64,000 bases of DNA from Aurantiochytrium sp. KH105 (taxonomy: Eukaryota > Sar > Bigyra > Thraustochytrida > Thraustochytriidae), in contig BGKB01000049.1 in assembly GCA_003116975.1 (NCBI GenBank), forward strand, positions 310,001-374,000. The letters run 5' to 3'. This document shows, piece after piece, positions 29,100 to 38,752 of the stretch. The position numbers and the translations under genes were made by a program. Below the pieces are notes generated by a model. That model had not been told where the DNA came from. It ran no database searches and worked only from the letters and a program-made list of their open reading frames with translations. Position 1 is the stretch's first letter. Each line of letters starts with the position of its first letter.

Positions 29100-29974
29100 T
29101 CTCTTCTCCGAAAGAAGTAGATCGAGAGAGGGAAAAAGAAGAAGTTCGAAAAGGAGAAGGGAAGGAAATTACCGGGGGGAGAGAGGGGTTGGATAGGGGT
29201 GGGAGAGTGGGGATCTCAAGGTAGACAGTCGGCTACTCCGCCAGCCTTGTATCTCGTTGCGCCCGCCTGAGCAAAAGTGGAGTGGAGTATGTACCACGCG
29301 AAGTTTGCGGTGCTGACACGACTCGTTCGCCCGCTCGCTGTGCGTACAAGTGCCTGCTCGACCTTCTGGCCCGCCGGTGTTGCCGCCGCCGCCGCCGCCA
29401 CGATGACTCGTCGATGGCGACGACGACGACGCCGTTGAGGTTAGCCGCAGACAGCTGCTGCAGGCAGCACCGCCGACTGGCGTCTCTCTCCGGCTCTCTC
29501 CGCGCGTCCGCCTCCTCCGCGCGCGAAGGTGGCTTCTCTGCGGCCGGGGGCCAAGGTCGGTGTGCTTTGCTTTTGCTTTGCTCTGCTTTGCTTTGCTTCG
29601 CTTTGAGATGGTCGCGACTTGGAGTTGGATCATCTCGCTGTCCGAAACCCCCCCTTTCCTACGCCCTCCCCCGTATCTATCTCCGCCACCCCCCCCTCCC
29701 CGGCTCGGCGCGGTCCGTGCCCCGTGCGCGCCATCTTCCGCCGGGCCACCGCGGGAGTCGCAGACTCCGCCGCAGCCCCTCCGGGCGGTTGGTGGTCGCG
29801 CTTTACGGGTGGCCCGAGGGGGGCGCGCGGGGAGTCCGACGGAAGGCGCGGCGTGGCTTGGGAGCTCGACTCGTTCACGCATTTCCGCATCGAGAGACGC
29901 GCGGCATTCAAGGAATACCTGGGGCGATCGACGGATACTTCGCGCGCTCGCTCGAGGCCGCGGCCGGCAGCGCG
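29100..29974. promoter_or_regulatory. Divergent promoter between exportin-6 and HPRT
   Basis: 875 bp between opposite start codons. Contains a purine-rich stretch just upstream of exportin-6 (29105-29220), a GCTTT pentamer array (29563-29607) and GC-rich DNA before HPRT. No gene seen. Confidence 0.5.
29563..29607. repeat. GCTTT/GCTCT pentamer array
   Basis: About eight imperfect tandem units of TTTGC in the exportin-6/HPRT divergent promoter. Confidence 0.8.
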
Positions 29975-30978
29975 ATGGCGGAGATGGACGTGGAGCTGGA
30001 GCAGGGCCTGAAGCAGGTCGCCGACCTGATCCAGCGCAAGGTGATCGAGCCCAGCAAGCGCCGCGAGGCCGAGGAGACCGAGCTGTCCGAGGAGATGAAG
30101 CTGCAGCAGTACGTGCGCGAGGGCGGGCGGGAGCGGGCGGGCGGGGCGGGAGGACTGACGGCGGACCCGCGACACGCGGAACAACGCGCAGCGCGCTGGT
30201 GAACTGCCCGAGCGCGTGGTCGTGCAACATCGAGCGCGTTATTTTCACGGAGGCGCAGCTCAAGAAAAAGGTCAAGGAGATGGCCATCCAAATCAGCAAG
30301 GACTTTGAGGGCAAGCAGCTGCTGGCCGTCGGCATCCTCACGGGCGCCGTCTGCTTCATGACGGATCTCTTGAAAAACATGCTCATTCCTTACCAGGTAC
30401 GTTGCGCGCACGCGCGAGGCAAAAGGAAACGCAGCCGGACGGCGAGATTGACTGGTGAGAACTTTCGCGCTTTCTTTCGTTATTGTCACTCAGATTGACT
30501 TTATGTCGCTCAGCTCCTATGGCAAGGGGACCACCTCCTCCGGGTCAGTCAACGTCAAGCAGGACCTCAGCTTTGACCCTGCTGGCAAGCACGTGCTTAT
30601 GTAAGTTGCCTTGAATAAACGCACGCAAAAAGCACAAAAATGGAAAGGACAAAAGACGAAGAAACGCTGACCCAAAGGTGATCAAACAAAAACACACAAA
30701 CCAATCCGTCTGCCATCAAACACAGTATCGAGGACCTCATCGACACCGGCAACACGCTCAAGTGGCTCAAGTCGTACCTGATGACCAAGAACTGCGCCTC
30801 TGTGAAACTTTGCACGCTTTTGGACAAGAAGGCTCGCCGCACCGAGACGGACGTGGCCGTCGATTACGTCGGTTTTACTTGCCCGGACGAGTTTGTCGTG
30901 GGCTACGGCATGGACTTTGCGGAGAACTACAGGTGCCTCCCCTTTGTCGGATGCCTCAAGCCGGAAGCATATCAGTAG
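29975..30978 (+). CDS. HPRT1: Hypoxanthine-guanine phosphoribosyltransferase (4 exons)
   Basis: Join of 29975-30108, 30192-30396, 30494-30600 and 30726-30978; 232 residues. Introns of 83, 97 and 125 bp have donors GTACGT, GTACGT and GTAAGT and CAG acceptors, with phases 2, 0 and 2. The enzyme makes IMP and GMP from hypoxanthine or guanine and PRPP (purine salvage, cytosol). Visible family marks: LLAVGILTGAVCFMTDLL (PPi loop region), MSLSSYGKGTTSSG, the flexible loop with its SSYG/KG core, then HVLIIEDLIDTGNTL, the PRPP-binding loop that spans the exon 3-4 junction, and VDYVGFTCPDEFVVGYGMDFAENYR, the purine-binding end. The N-terminus is about 30-40 residues of charged helix. ATG at 29975 is preceded by GC-rich leader. 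Symbol given by orthology; confidence in the function is high. Confidence 0.92.
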
Positions 30979-31479
30979 ATTTTCATTTCAGTTCAAGTAG
31001 GATATACCAAGTACAAAGAGATACTATTCTCACTGCGCAAAAGTCTGGAATGTGGCGACGGGGATTGGAGAGATGCGCAAAATGGCAACGCTTGCATACC
31101 ACACAGGCAAGTTGACCAAAAAAGTAACTAGCTAATCAGCCAAGTAATAAGCTTTGAGCAGGTGAGCGAGGGATCTACAGGTCCGGTCGTTGGGAACCTT
31201 TTGTATCCATTTCTGTTGCGAATCGATGAGGTTCATGAGAGCGGACCTGTAGTCTCGGCCAGTCTTCGCTTGATAACCACAATGAATGCCATTACTTCTT
31301 CCCAGAGCAGAGTTCGTGGGTATACATACAACCACTGTACTTAAGGTTCTCGCCACGGTTCATCGGCGTGCAAAATAAAACACGCATGGTATCGACAAAA
31401 TCGCAAACGCGTACTCTGCTGCCCTGCCTGCCTGCCTACCTGCCTACCTGTAAGCATTAATTTTGCGTAAACTGTACAA
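30979..31479. other. Convergent 3' spacer, HPRT to DENN gene
   Basis: 501 bp between facing stop codons, moderately AT-rich. It has a short TGCC/TACC tetramer run at 31423-31449. No gene seen. Confidence 0.5.
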
Positions 31480-34400
31480 TCACTTATCCTCTTCTTGTAG
31501 CGATGGAAAACTATCGTCGAAGCGCACAAATTGTACTGTCTGGAAAAGTGGGTCATAGTTAATTCCTTGAACCCGTGAATGATGGTAGGCCGGATAAAGA
31601 CTCTCATTGCCGAAATGTAAGGCAGTCGCCTCAAGAGGCTTGTATCGGTCCTGATCGGCGCTGAGCTCACGAAAGTCAGATGGTGTGGCCAGGCACCATC
31701 CACGGTACTCGCGGAAGCGAAACCAGATCTGCTGCTGCTTTGAAGACAAAGAAGAAGACGAAGACGATGAGCGCTTGTCGATGATGGTGAGACGCTCGCC
31801 GCAACGAATGGTGCGCTCGACTGGCGAGGCACTGTCCCGATGTACGTGAACGAGCAAATGTGGCGCTTGCACATGCATTCGCTCGTGTTGGAGCTGATTG
31901 TCCATGAGGGTATTGAAAAGAGCGAGCTCCACCTCGCGACGTTCCGAACTGACCTCGGTGTTCATTTCGTTTGCAAAGACACTCCATGATTGCGATGCGA
32001 GCAGCGCTTCAAGAAATGCTCGAAGCTCCGGGTCACTGGTCGTTCGGAGAACCTCGGGCTTGGCTTCCTCCGCAAAATGTACCTTACCGAAGTCGCCCAC
32101 AAGACTGATGATAACCTCTAAACACGCTGCTCGCACCTTGGCGATACTATCCGTTTTGACGTGATAGTCTTGCGCAGGAGACTTCTTTGTTTCCTTTTCC
32201 TTCTTCCTTTTCATCTCTTGTGTGGACATGACGTATGCTGAGGCAGCCGTGGTCATGGAACGTTTCGCAAGCGTATCTGGTTCACCCCAGGCCTCGTGAA
32301 AGGATGAGGGTAACGAAATACGTGCGGCGGTATGACTCCACGAACCAAGTTTGGAGGAGTCTTTCGGGGTCTTGGGCTGGGAGAAGGATCTTCCGGGAGA
32401 GCCAATAAAAGAAGCCATTTCGCTTACGGTTGCCGTTTGCGCGCGTTGTTGCGGCCTTGCTTCGGCAAGGGCGTGCTCGATAATCTGTCGGTGCGACCAT
32501 GGGAGCGGCGGCATACTTGCGTCAGCGCTTGAAGAACTGTCTGCAATCGGGACAACGACCGAATCCCTGTCAAGGTTGACGACAATGAGAGAGGTGAGTC
32601 GCTCTCCAGGCACGTGCTCGAGATGAGATGAATGGATGCCGAGCAAAAAGGGAAAGGGTGCTTGAATGAGGTCGATGGCTTGGCGTGGTAAAATTGGAAT
32701 GAAGCAGTGTACCCACGAGAACGGGAAAAGCAGAGCGAGAAGCGCGTGCGAAGCCACGGTGAGCAGGTGTGGATGTTCGCTCACGAGCAAAACGGACTGT
32801 TCTGTGAGCAAGGCAGCGAAGAGAGCAGCGATGTTGCGCGGCTTCAAACATGCCATGAGCGCGTCAAAGCACATGTCGTCAACCACGGGGAGAGAGAGCG
32901 ACGGTGGCGTGGTAAAGGTGACGATGCGTGTACCAACATCAACGTTCAGACCGGGCGACTCGCCAGGCTGCCCGATCTCCTTGCCAACAATGCTTGCAGC
33001 GACGTCTCTTGCACAGAGGTTTTGTGACGTGTCCCTTGCAAGCTCCAGATGACCCATGCCCACGGCAAACATGTCAAAGAGAAGCCTGCGATGGATGGTG
33101 AAAAGGGGAAGCTTTGAAAGCAGGCACACGCAGCGCGCTTCAAGACTCGCCTTGTCGTGGGCAATTTGCGCAAAACACATGATGGAACAAAAGGATCGCT
33201 CACCCTTGTCATCTGTCACGACAAATGGAAAAAAGGCCGGTTTGAAGTAGTTCACGTTGATTTGGTAATAGTCGGCAACGTCTTGGCGACGGCGTTGCGC
33301 AAAGCTGAGAGGCTCGACTTCGGTGTCAGAATCTGTAGAGAGGTCGTCATCATCATCCTCGACCGCAATGGCGTCGAGGGAAGAAAGCCCAAAGCTGTTG
33401 TCGCGAAGCGCATGCACGGATAGGGGCGCAGGCTGTGGAGCACCCATGTAGTGGTCCGAATCAACCTCGGGCTCGAGATTGTTGGTAAAGAGATCGCTGT
33501 TTGTCGATGCAGATTTCTTGGCGCTGTCGCTTGCCAAGGATTCCTTGTTATTTCTGCGCAAAAAGACAAAGGACCCGTGCTGCGCCAGAGAACCATCGTT
33601 TTCTTTCTCGTTATGCATATGGAGAACGCCCTTGTTTGCGTTTGCAAGAAATGCCTCGAGAGCTTCGCGGCAAAAGAGGGTGAGACGCATTGTTGTTTCA
33701 TCGTCAGCTGCAGTTGCGGGGAGCGCGGCAATGAGGTTTCCGTTGTCCGTTGGTCGATTCGTGACAAGTTGGTCTGGGTCGAGCGCAAATCCGAAGACCA
33801 CAAGACTGTCCATGACAACTTTAGACACTCCAAAATAATCACCGTCGATAGCATTCCGATCCATACCCGTCGGCGCGACGGTGGCGACCGCAGGTACGCT
33901 GGACGATCCCAAAAGATGCGGCGCGCTTTGCTTTCTCTTTTTGAGGCGCATGGACTCGACTCTGCGAATAATGCGCTGCAAAATTCTGTCCGTAGAGGCG
34001 TCAGTCGGCTTTTGGCCGTGCATGTCAACAATTTCCGTGCTAGCGCCCCTCTCGAGAAGAATGCGAATGATTTCGTACTGACTGTTTGCCACCGCGTAGT
34101 GCAGTGCGGATCGCCCCGCCCTCGAGGTCGAGTCAACGTCGACGTGGTGCGCGTCGATAAGGTGTTGAACGACGGCAGATGCCCCGGCGCCGGACGCGGC
34201 ATGCAGAAGCTGCGACAAAAGCGTCTTGGTGAGAGCCTTTTCGTCTTGCATCATCCTCAAAAGGGGCTCCAAGAGACTGGCCTCGTTGCTTCGCGCACAT
34301 TTCAGAGCTTGCGCTGTTGCGCGCTCATTAAAGACGGACTTGACTCGCTTACTTGAGGCCACCTGGGCAGCAGTGTAACCATCGTGGTTCTTGACAAAGA

Positions 34401-35277
34401 GTGCCGCGTCAGGCATGCGTAGCAAGTGACGGACAAGTTCAGCGTGACCCGCTCGTGCCGCGCAATGGAGGGGCGTGTTCCCATGTGCGTCGGTGCAATT
34501 TATATCTGCGCCTTCGGAGAGGATGACGTTAACTTCGGCGACAGCGCAAGCGTTTGAGCAGGCGTGAAGTATTCGTTTGTTTGCTTCGTGCTGCCCTTGA
34601 ATTTGCAATTCATCGGGTGGGTCCAGGGATCGCGATGACGCGGACAAGTCTAAACAAAGACCAGCTTCTTTGGCGAGCGCTTCTATGGCGGCAGATTGGA
34701 TATCTTCTTGTGCGCTAGTCTGCGGAACGTCATTCTGAAGTGTGTGAGGCCGTTCACCTTTATCCAGATTGAGCAAAGCGTGGCGTGATAAGTCATGGCG
34801 TGCTGATCCCGAGGCCGAGGAGAAATCTGAGAGGGACTGCGACAGTGCGCTCACGGATGCACGTCTCTGCGTCTGTTCCTCGATGGTGTAGAGCGAGAGC
34901 AGGGCGGCTAGTCTTCGCTCGCTTCCATGCTCGGAGTCCTGATCAAGATTGCCGTGTTGCGGTTCGCCACGATTACTTTTTCCTCGATCTTGGGGCGGAA
35001 GAATAGCAGCAGCAGCAGCAGCTTCGACGGTAGGGCGAACAACGTTGACTTCGGGATGATTTTGTGCAGCAGCAGCAGCAGCAGCAGCAGCAAGAGACTC
35101 CGGATCCTGAGAGGAAGCGAGAGACTTCTTCTTCGTGAGCGTGTCAGACCCGATCTTCTTCGTGCTCGAAGCTGGCGTGGTACCTGTGGACGGAGTTGGT
35201 CGCTCCGACGACGACGCCGCGAGCGGGGCGTGCTGGGTCTCGCGCGCTCCGAGGCCGCTCAAAAGTCGCGCGAACAT
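31480..35277 (-). CDS. Ankyrin-repeat DENN-domain protein
   Basis: 1265 residues, one exon. The N-terminal 230 residues are low complexity, with alanine runs encoded by GCA repeats (35068-35092 and nearby). Ankyrin repeats occupy about 235-430 (DAHGNTPLHCAARAGHAELVRHLL near 262; GRSALHYAVANSQYEIIRILLERGAS). A tripartite DENN region follows: an upstream part from about 484 (DSLVVFGFALDPDQL), then FFPFVVTDDKGERSFCSIMCF, and a core near 785-870 with LKPRNIAALFAALLTEQSVLLVS, FPFSWVHCFIPILP and PFPFLLGIHSSHLE. The last 60 residues resemble an SH3-like barrel (GERLTIID ... WFRFREYRGWC). DENN proteins are guanine-nucleotide exchange factors for Rab GTPases, so a role in vesicle traffic is likely; the target Rab is not predictable. 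It is divergent from the hotdog gene. Confidence 0.82.
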   Translation of the reverse strand: MFARLLSGLGARETQHAPLAASSSERPTPSTGTTPASSTKKIGSDTLTKKKSLASSQDPESLAAAAAAAAAQNHPEVNVVRPTVEAAAAAAILPPQDRGKSNRGEPQHGNLDQDSEHGSERRLAALLSLYTIEEQTQRRASVSALSQSLSDFSSASGSARHDLSRHALLNLDKGERPHTLQNDVPQTSAQEDIQSAAIEALAKEAGLCLDLSASSRSLDPPDELQIQGQHEANKRILHACSNACAVAEVNVILSEGADINCTDAHGNTPLHCAARAGHAELVRHLLRMPDAALFVKNHDGYTAAQVASSKRVKSVFNERATAQALKCARSNEASLLEPLLRMMQDEKALTKTLLSQLLHAASGAGASAVVQHLIDAHHVDVDSTSRAGRSALHYAVANSQYEIIRILLERGASTEIVDMHGQKPTDASTDRILQRIIRRVESMRLKKRKQSAPHLLGSSSVPAVATVAPTGMDRNAIDGDYFGVSKVVMDSLVVFGFALDPDQLVTNRPTDNGNLIAALPATAADDETTMRLTLFCREALEAFLANANKGVLHMHNEKENDGSLAQHGSFVFLRRNNKESLASDSAKKSASTNSDLFTNNLEPEVDSDHYMGAPQPAPLSVHALRDNSFGLSSLDAIAVEDDDDDLSTDSDTEVEPLSFAQRRRQDVADYYQINVNYFKPAFFPFVVTDDKGERSFCSIMCFAQIAHDKASLEARCVCLLSKLPLFTIHRRLLFDMFAVGMGHLELARDTSQNLCARDVAASIVGKEIGQPGESPGLNVDVGTRIVTFTTPPSLSLPVVDDMCFDALMACLKPRNIAALFAALLTEQSVLLVSEHPHLLTVASHALLALLFPFSWVHCFIPILPRQAIDLIQAPFPFLLGIHSSHLEHVPGERLTSLIVVNLDRDSVVVPIADSSSSADASMPPLPWSHRQIIEHALAEARPQQRAQTATVSEMASFIGSPGRSFSQPKTPKDSSKLGSWSHTAARISLPSSFHEAWGEPDTLAKRSMTTAASAYVMSTQEMKRKKEKETKKSPAQDYHVKTDSIAKVRAACLEVIISLVGDFGKVHFAEEAKPEVLRTTSDPELRAFLEALLASQSWSVFANEMNTEVSSERREVELALFNTLMDNQLQHERMHVQAPHLLVHVHRDSASPVERTIRCGERLTIIDKRSSSSSSSLSSKQQQIWFRFREYRGWCLATPSDFRELSADQDRYKPLEATALHFGNESLYPAYHHSRVQGINYDPLFQTVQFVRFDDSFPSLQEEDK

Positions 35278-35847
35278 GGTCTCTTCATACGGGGCGTTGT
35301 CGATCTACTGCAAACTTGCGCGCGACTCGTAGCATGAGCCCCCCGGCGGACCAGACCACCGCGGCGAGGTGCCACGGCGCCCGAGATCGCGCGTCTGCTC
35401 CGTGAGCAGGCGAGGGCCGGCGCGCTGGCGGCAGTGGCTTTTCGCCACGTCCCCTGTGCGAGTTTTGGCGAACTTGGGACGTCTTGGGACGTGCAGGATG
35501 CTGCTGATGGTGCGAGTGATGACGAAGTTGTTCGAGCTCTCCTGCTCTCTCTTGCTCTCTCTCTCGTCGAGCGAGAACAACAACAGCACGGGTGCGTCGC
35601 AAGAGTCCCTGGACCCCGTCGAGAGTGACCTCAAGAAAAGCCTGCGCAGAGGAAAGCGACACGGCCTCGCAGCCAAGGACGGACAGGACGCGAGAGGGGT
35701 CGACCTGAAGGCGCTCTGCAAGTCGCAGTCGCGGCTGAAAAAGCTTTGCGACGACCCGTGCGTGCGTGCAAGCTGAAGACCAGAACAGCAAAGCTTGTTT
35801 CGAGGCGAGCCGCCAGCGAGGTCGACGCGCAGGCCGCGTCGCCGAGG
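35278..35847. promoter_or_regulatory. Divergent promoter between DENN and hotdog genes
   Basis: 570 bp between opposite start codons, mixed composition with a CTCTCTTG-like pyrimidine patch near 35536-35570. Open frames are present on both strands but none starts with a good ATG or resembles a protein. Confidence 0.45.
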
Positions 35848-36741
35848 ATGCCGCGGTACCTGCTGGATGACGACCGTGTCGAGCTGCGCGGAGATCGCGT
35901 GCTGTTTACGCGACGCGCGCGAGGGACGCCGGGCACTGCGCATGGCGGCAGTATTGGCGCGGTGTACCTAGGCCTTGTGCCGCGCGAAGGCGAGGCCGTG
36001 GAGGCCTTTGAGGTCGTCTTCAAGGCCAAGGCCCTCGTGGAGACGTGGACTCGGTTGCAAATTGACGCCGACGACCGCGCCAAGGCTACATTTTGGCAAG
36101 ACGATGTGCTGCTTTCCGAGGGTCGATTGCGTCTCGTGCCGATCTCTGCGACGGCGCAACCTTGCGTGTCTCCGTGGCAGCGTGGACGGGCATGTGAGGA
36201 GGCGCTGCGCAGCAAATTGCCGACGGGCACGGCCGTGAGTGTGCCTGACTTCAAGGTCGCGCGAGCGATCACACCAGAACGGCTGGCTGCAGGGTATTCA
36301 CATTTTGAGTTTCACAACAAACCTCGAATGCGCTTTCAGGAAGCGGTTTTGCGTGCTGACATGGCTGCAGAGACTGCAACGACAGAGGCCGTGCTGTACG
36401 TCTCACCCAAGGCCGGCTCAGACAAGGCCGGCTCGGATCGCGTTTCCGAGGGTGCACTCTTTACTGCGCTGGACGAGGTCATGGGCGCCACGGTGAACAT
36501 GGTGTTCGCGCAGCCGCTCGTCACGGGAAGTTTGCAAATTGAATTTCCGGTGCCAGTTTGTTTCGAGAGCGCGGATGCCTCGGCCGCGCTTCTATGCGAG
36601 ACTTCGGTGCGTCGAGCAAGTCCCGGGAGCCGCCGTGTTCTTGTCGACTCTTCCCTGTACGCGCTCGGGCCGAACGGCGAACGCGACGTCGAGGTCACTC
36701 GAGGCACGGCTACCTTTGTCTTGCTCGAAGGCAAGCTCTAA
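35848..36741 (+). CDS. Hotdog-fold thioesterase-like protein
   Basis: 297 residues from the ATG at 35848; the frame is open upstream but without ATG. The C-terminal part (about 195-290) has the hotdog helix and following strands: EGALFTALDEVMGATVNMV, then LVTGSLQIEFPVPV, matching the GG-x-LxxxLDEAMG ... T..L.I.F..PV pattern of PaaI/4HBT acyl-CoA thioesterases. The N-terminal part contains GTPGTAHGGSIGAVYLGLV, which resembles a second HGG-type hotdog helix, so this may be a double-hotdog protein. The presumed role is hydrolysis of an acyl-CoA or acyl-ACP thioester; the substrate is unknown. No clear targeting peptide. The internal KAGSDKAGSD is a tiny tandem repeat. Confidence 0.6.
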   Translation: MPRYLLDDDRVELRGDRVLFTRRARGTPGTAHGGSIGAVYLGLVPREGEAVEAFEVVFKAKALVETWTRLQIDADDRAKATFWQDDVLLSEGRLRLVPISATAQPCVSPWQRGRACEEALRSKLPTGTAVSVPDFKVARAITPERLAAGYSHFEFHNKPRMRFQEAVLRADMAAETATTEAVLYVSPKAGSDKAGSDRVSEGALFTALDEVMGATVNMVFAQPLVTGSLQIEFPVPVCFESADASAALLCETSVRRASPGSRRVLVDSSLYALGPNGERDVEVTRGTATFVLLEGKL

Positions 36742-37482
36742 CCATCAATGTGCTCTGATCTTCTTGCTTTTTGCGCGCGCGCGCTCGCATCTGTATCTCC
36801 TTGGAAAACGTCCCATCCCTCGTCCCCCACACCACCCTCTCTCATCTTTCTTGTCTTGCTGCTCACCAAGCGCGCTTCGTGTTGCCCTCCAGCGATGCAG
36901 TGCATCCTGCGAAAGCGTTGCGTTGCAGCGAGCGACGCGCGTTTTCGTGACGCGCGTTCGGCTGGCGAGCTGTTCGTCACTGACTGTCTGTCGATGCGCG
37001 ACGAAGCGGCGGATGATGACGCCGAGTCGACGAGGCCCGGCCGGCGTCGTCCCTGGAGTTGCCGTCTTGCCTGAAGATCCTGGCCCTGGAGTTGCCATGT
37101 AGTATATATATCCGGCGCCCTTGGGAGGGAGAGAGAGGGTCGAAAGCAGACTCGGATCGAGAGAGACGCGGCGAGTCCTTGCCGCCGCTGCCGCTGCCGC
37201 TGCCGCTGCCGCTGCCGCCAGCGCCGCCGACGAGCTCGTGCGCGTTCGGGGACCTCTGCGGCAGCGCACGTCCCGGCCCCGCGCCGCCCGCGCCGCGCGG
37301 CGCCAGCGGCAAGCGGTCGAGGAAAGTGCGCTGGTCGCGGCATTTGAAGGCGCGGAAGACTCCTCTCCGTCGCGGTCTCGACGCGCGGGCGGACGAAGGC
37401 CCTGCGTTGCGACGCGAGGCGACGCGGGACGGGGAGAGGAGGCACGACGTCGCAGAACGAGGTCTCTGAAGAGGGCGTCGCG
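36742..37482. promoter_or_regulatory. Spacer and leader of the nucleoredoxin-like gene, with TATA box
   Basis: 741 bp. A good TATA box, TATATATA, sits at 37103-37110, about 375 bases before the ATG. Downstream lies a GCCGCT array (37181-37218). I see no gene. Confidence 0.5.
37181..37218. repeat. GCCGCT hexamer array
   Basis: About six GCCGCT units in the leader of the nucleoredoxin-like gene. Confidence 0.85.
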
Positions 37483-38295
37483 ATGGTCGATGCGCCCGCT
37501 GCAGCGAGCGGCACCGGAGCGAGGGAAACGGAAATGACGAACGCATCATCCATGGCGCAATCATCTTCCGCAGCACCACCAGGAGCGGGTGCTTCTTCTT
37601 CTTCTTCATCATCGTCATCATTAACACCACCAGCACCACCATCAAATCGTCCAGCGCTGGTATCAGAATCGAATGAAGCGGACGGGGAGAAAAAGGACAG
37701 AGCCTATGTGACGCTCGCGCGACAGTCGTCTTCGATGTTCACGGACCCGTCGTCTGAGGTGGGCGTGGGCGACGAGGTTTACATGGAAGGAGACGTATAC
37801 TCGGATATGCTGTTCACGTACGGTGTCAAGACGGTCGTGGATGCACAAGGTACGCGCGTGCCTGTGGAGCTTGCGTTGGGTGGCAAGCTCGTCGGCGTGC
37901 TTTTCACGAGCGCAAATGGTTCAGATCCGGTGGCCAAGGGCGTGGCGTTTACAGATCGCCTGGAGTCGTTGGCCGCAGCAAACAAGGACACTTTTGCAGT
38001 CTTGTATGTCTCGCAGGACAAGCTGGAGCCAGAGATGACGGAGTTTCTTTCGCGACACCCCAGTTTCTTCGCCCTGCCCTTTGAGGACAAGAACACTGGA
38101 GAAACGCTCAAGGAGGCACTCGGGGCCATGGAGATGTTCTTCCCAACGCTCATGGTTCTCGATACGACGGGCATGTGTATATCAACGTGGGGCCGGAGTG
38201 CCGTGATGTGGAATCCAAAGTATTGTCTTTTGGATTGGAAGAATGGTCGCGAAGGTGTGACGACATCACAACTCTTGTTGCATCGATTCTTCTAG
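37483..38295 (+). CDS. Nucleoredoxin/tryparedoxin-like protein lacking the CxxC pair
   Basis: 270 residues. The first 85 are Ser/Ala/Pro-rich and disordered, with a run of ten serines. A thioredoxin-like domain of the nucleoredoxin/tryparedoxin type follows: GGKLVGVLFTSA near residue 132, FAVLYVSQDKLEPEMTEFL, the FFALPFEDKNTG turn, FFPTLMVLDTTG (cis-Pro strand) and GRSAVMWNPKYCLLDW near 237-252. In active members the strand is followed by WCPPC or similar; here the same place reads SANGSDP, with no cysteine, so thiol-disulphide activity is not expected. It may be a binding or scaffold member of the family. It is convergent with the ABC transporter gene. Confidence 0.75.
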   Translation: MVDAPAAASGTGARETEMTNASSMAQSSSAAPPGAGASSSSSSSSSLTPPAPPSNRPALVSESNEADGEKKDRAYVTLARQSSSMFTDPSSEVGVGDEVYMEGDVYSDMLFTYGVKTVVDAQGTRVPVELALGGKLVGVLFTSANGSDPVAKGVAFTDRLESLAAANKDTFAVLYVSQDKLEPEMTEFLSRHPSFFALPFEDKNTGETLKEALGAMEMFFPTLMVLDTTGMCISTWGRSAVMWNPKYCLLDWKNGREGVTTSQLLLHRFF

Positions 38296-38752
38296 CTTTG
38301 CAGACATTTTTTGGGGGTTGCTAGCAACCTACTTTAATCATTTTTCTTTTGACCTGCTGCACTAGCTACTTGCTCGATCGCAGAAGAAGTGACAGTGAAA
38401 GAGAGAAGAACAATGAGAGTAGCAGTAGTAGAAGTAATACTACTACTACCACAACATCAGAATGAAAATCAAATGACTCTGAAGGGGTTACAACGAGCGC
38501 TGTCCTGGGTACGTCCACACGAACCTTCCGTAGCTTGCTTGGATGCGCGCGACGAGAAAATTTCGAGAAAGACAGACAAAAAAAAATCTACTTGCAAGTT
38601 ATGTTCCAGGATGCAGTCTCGTTCGTGCACCAGTCAAAGTGGGCGCCATCATGTTGCAGAGAGCAGTCTCGTTCGTGTAGCAGTCAGCGTGAGCGCCAAT
38701 CAACTTTACTGTGCGCCCGTTTCAAAGCAATAGTGGGCGAGTTGAGGTCGTT
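38296..38752. other. Convergent 3' spacer, nucleoredoxin-like gene to ABC transporter
   Basis: 457 bp between facing stop codons. Contains TAGTAG/TACTAC short repeats near 38417-38447 and a two-copy 50-bp repeat (listed). No gene supported. Confidence 0.5.
38613..38697. repeat. Two-copy imperfect 50-bp tandem repeat
   Basis: GCAGTCTCGTTCGTG begins at 38613 and again at 38663. The copies stay similar for about 35 bases (ending GGGCGCC and GAGCGCC). Confidence 0.75.
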
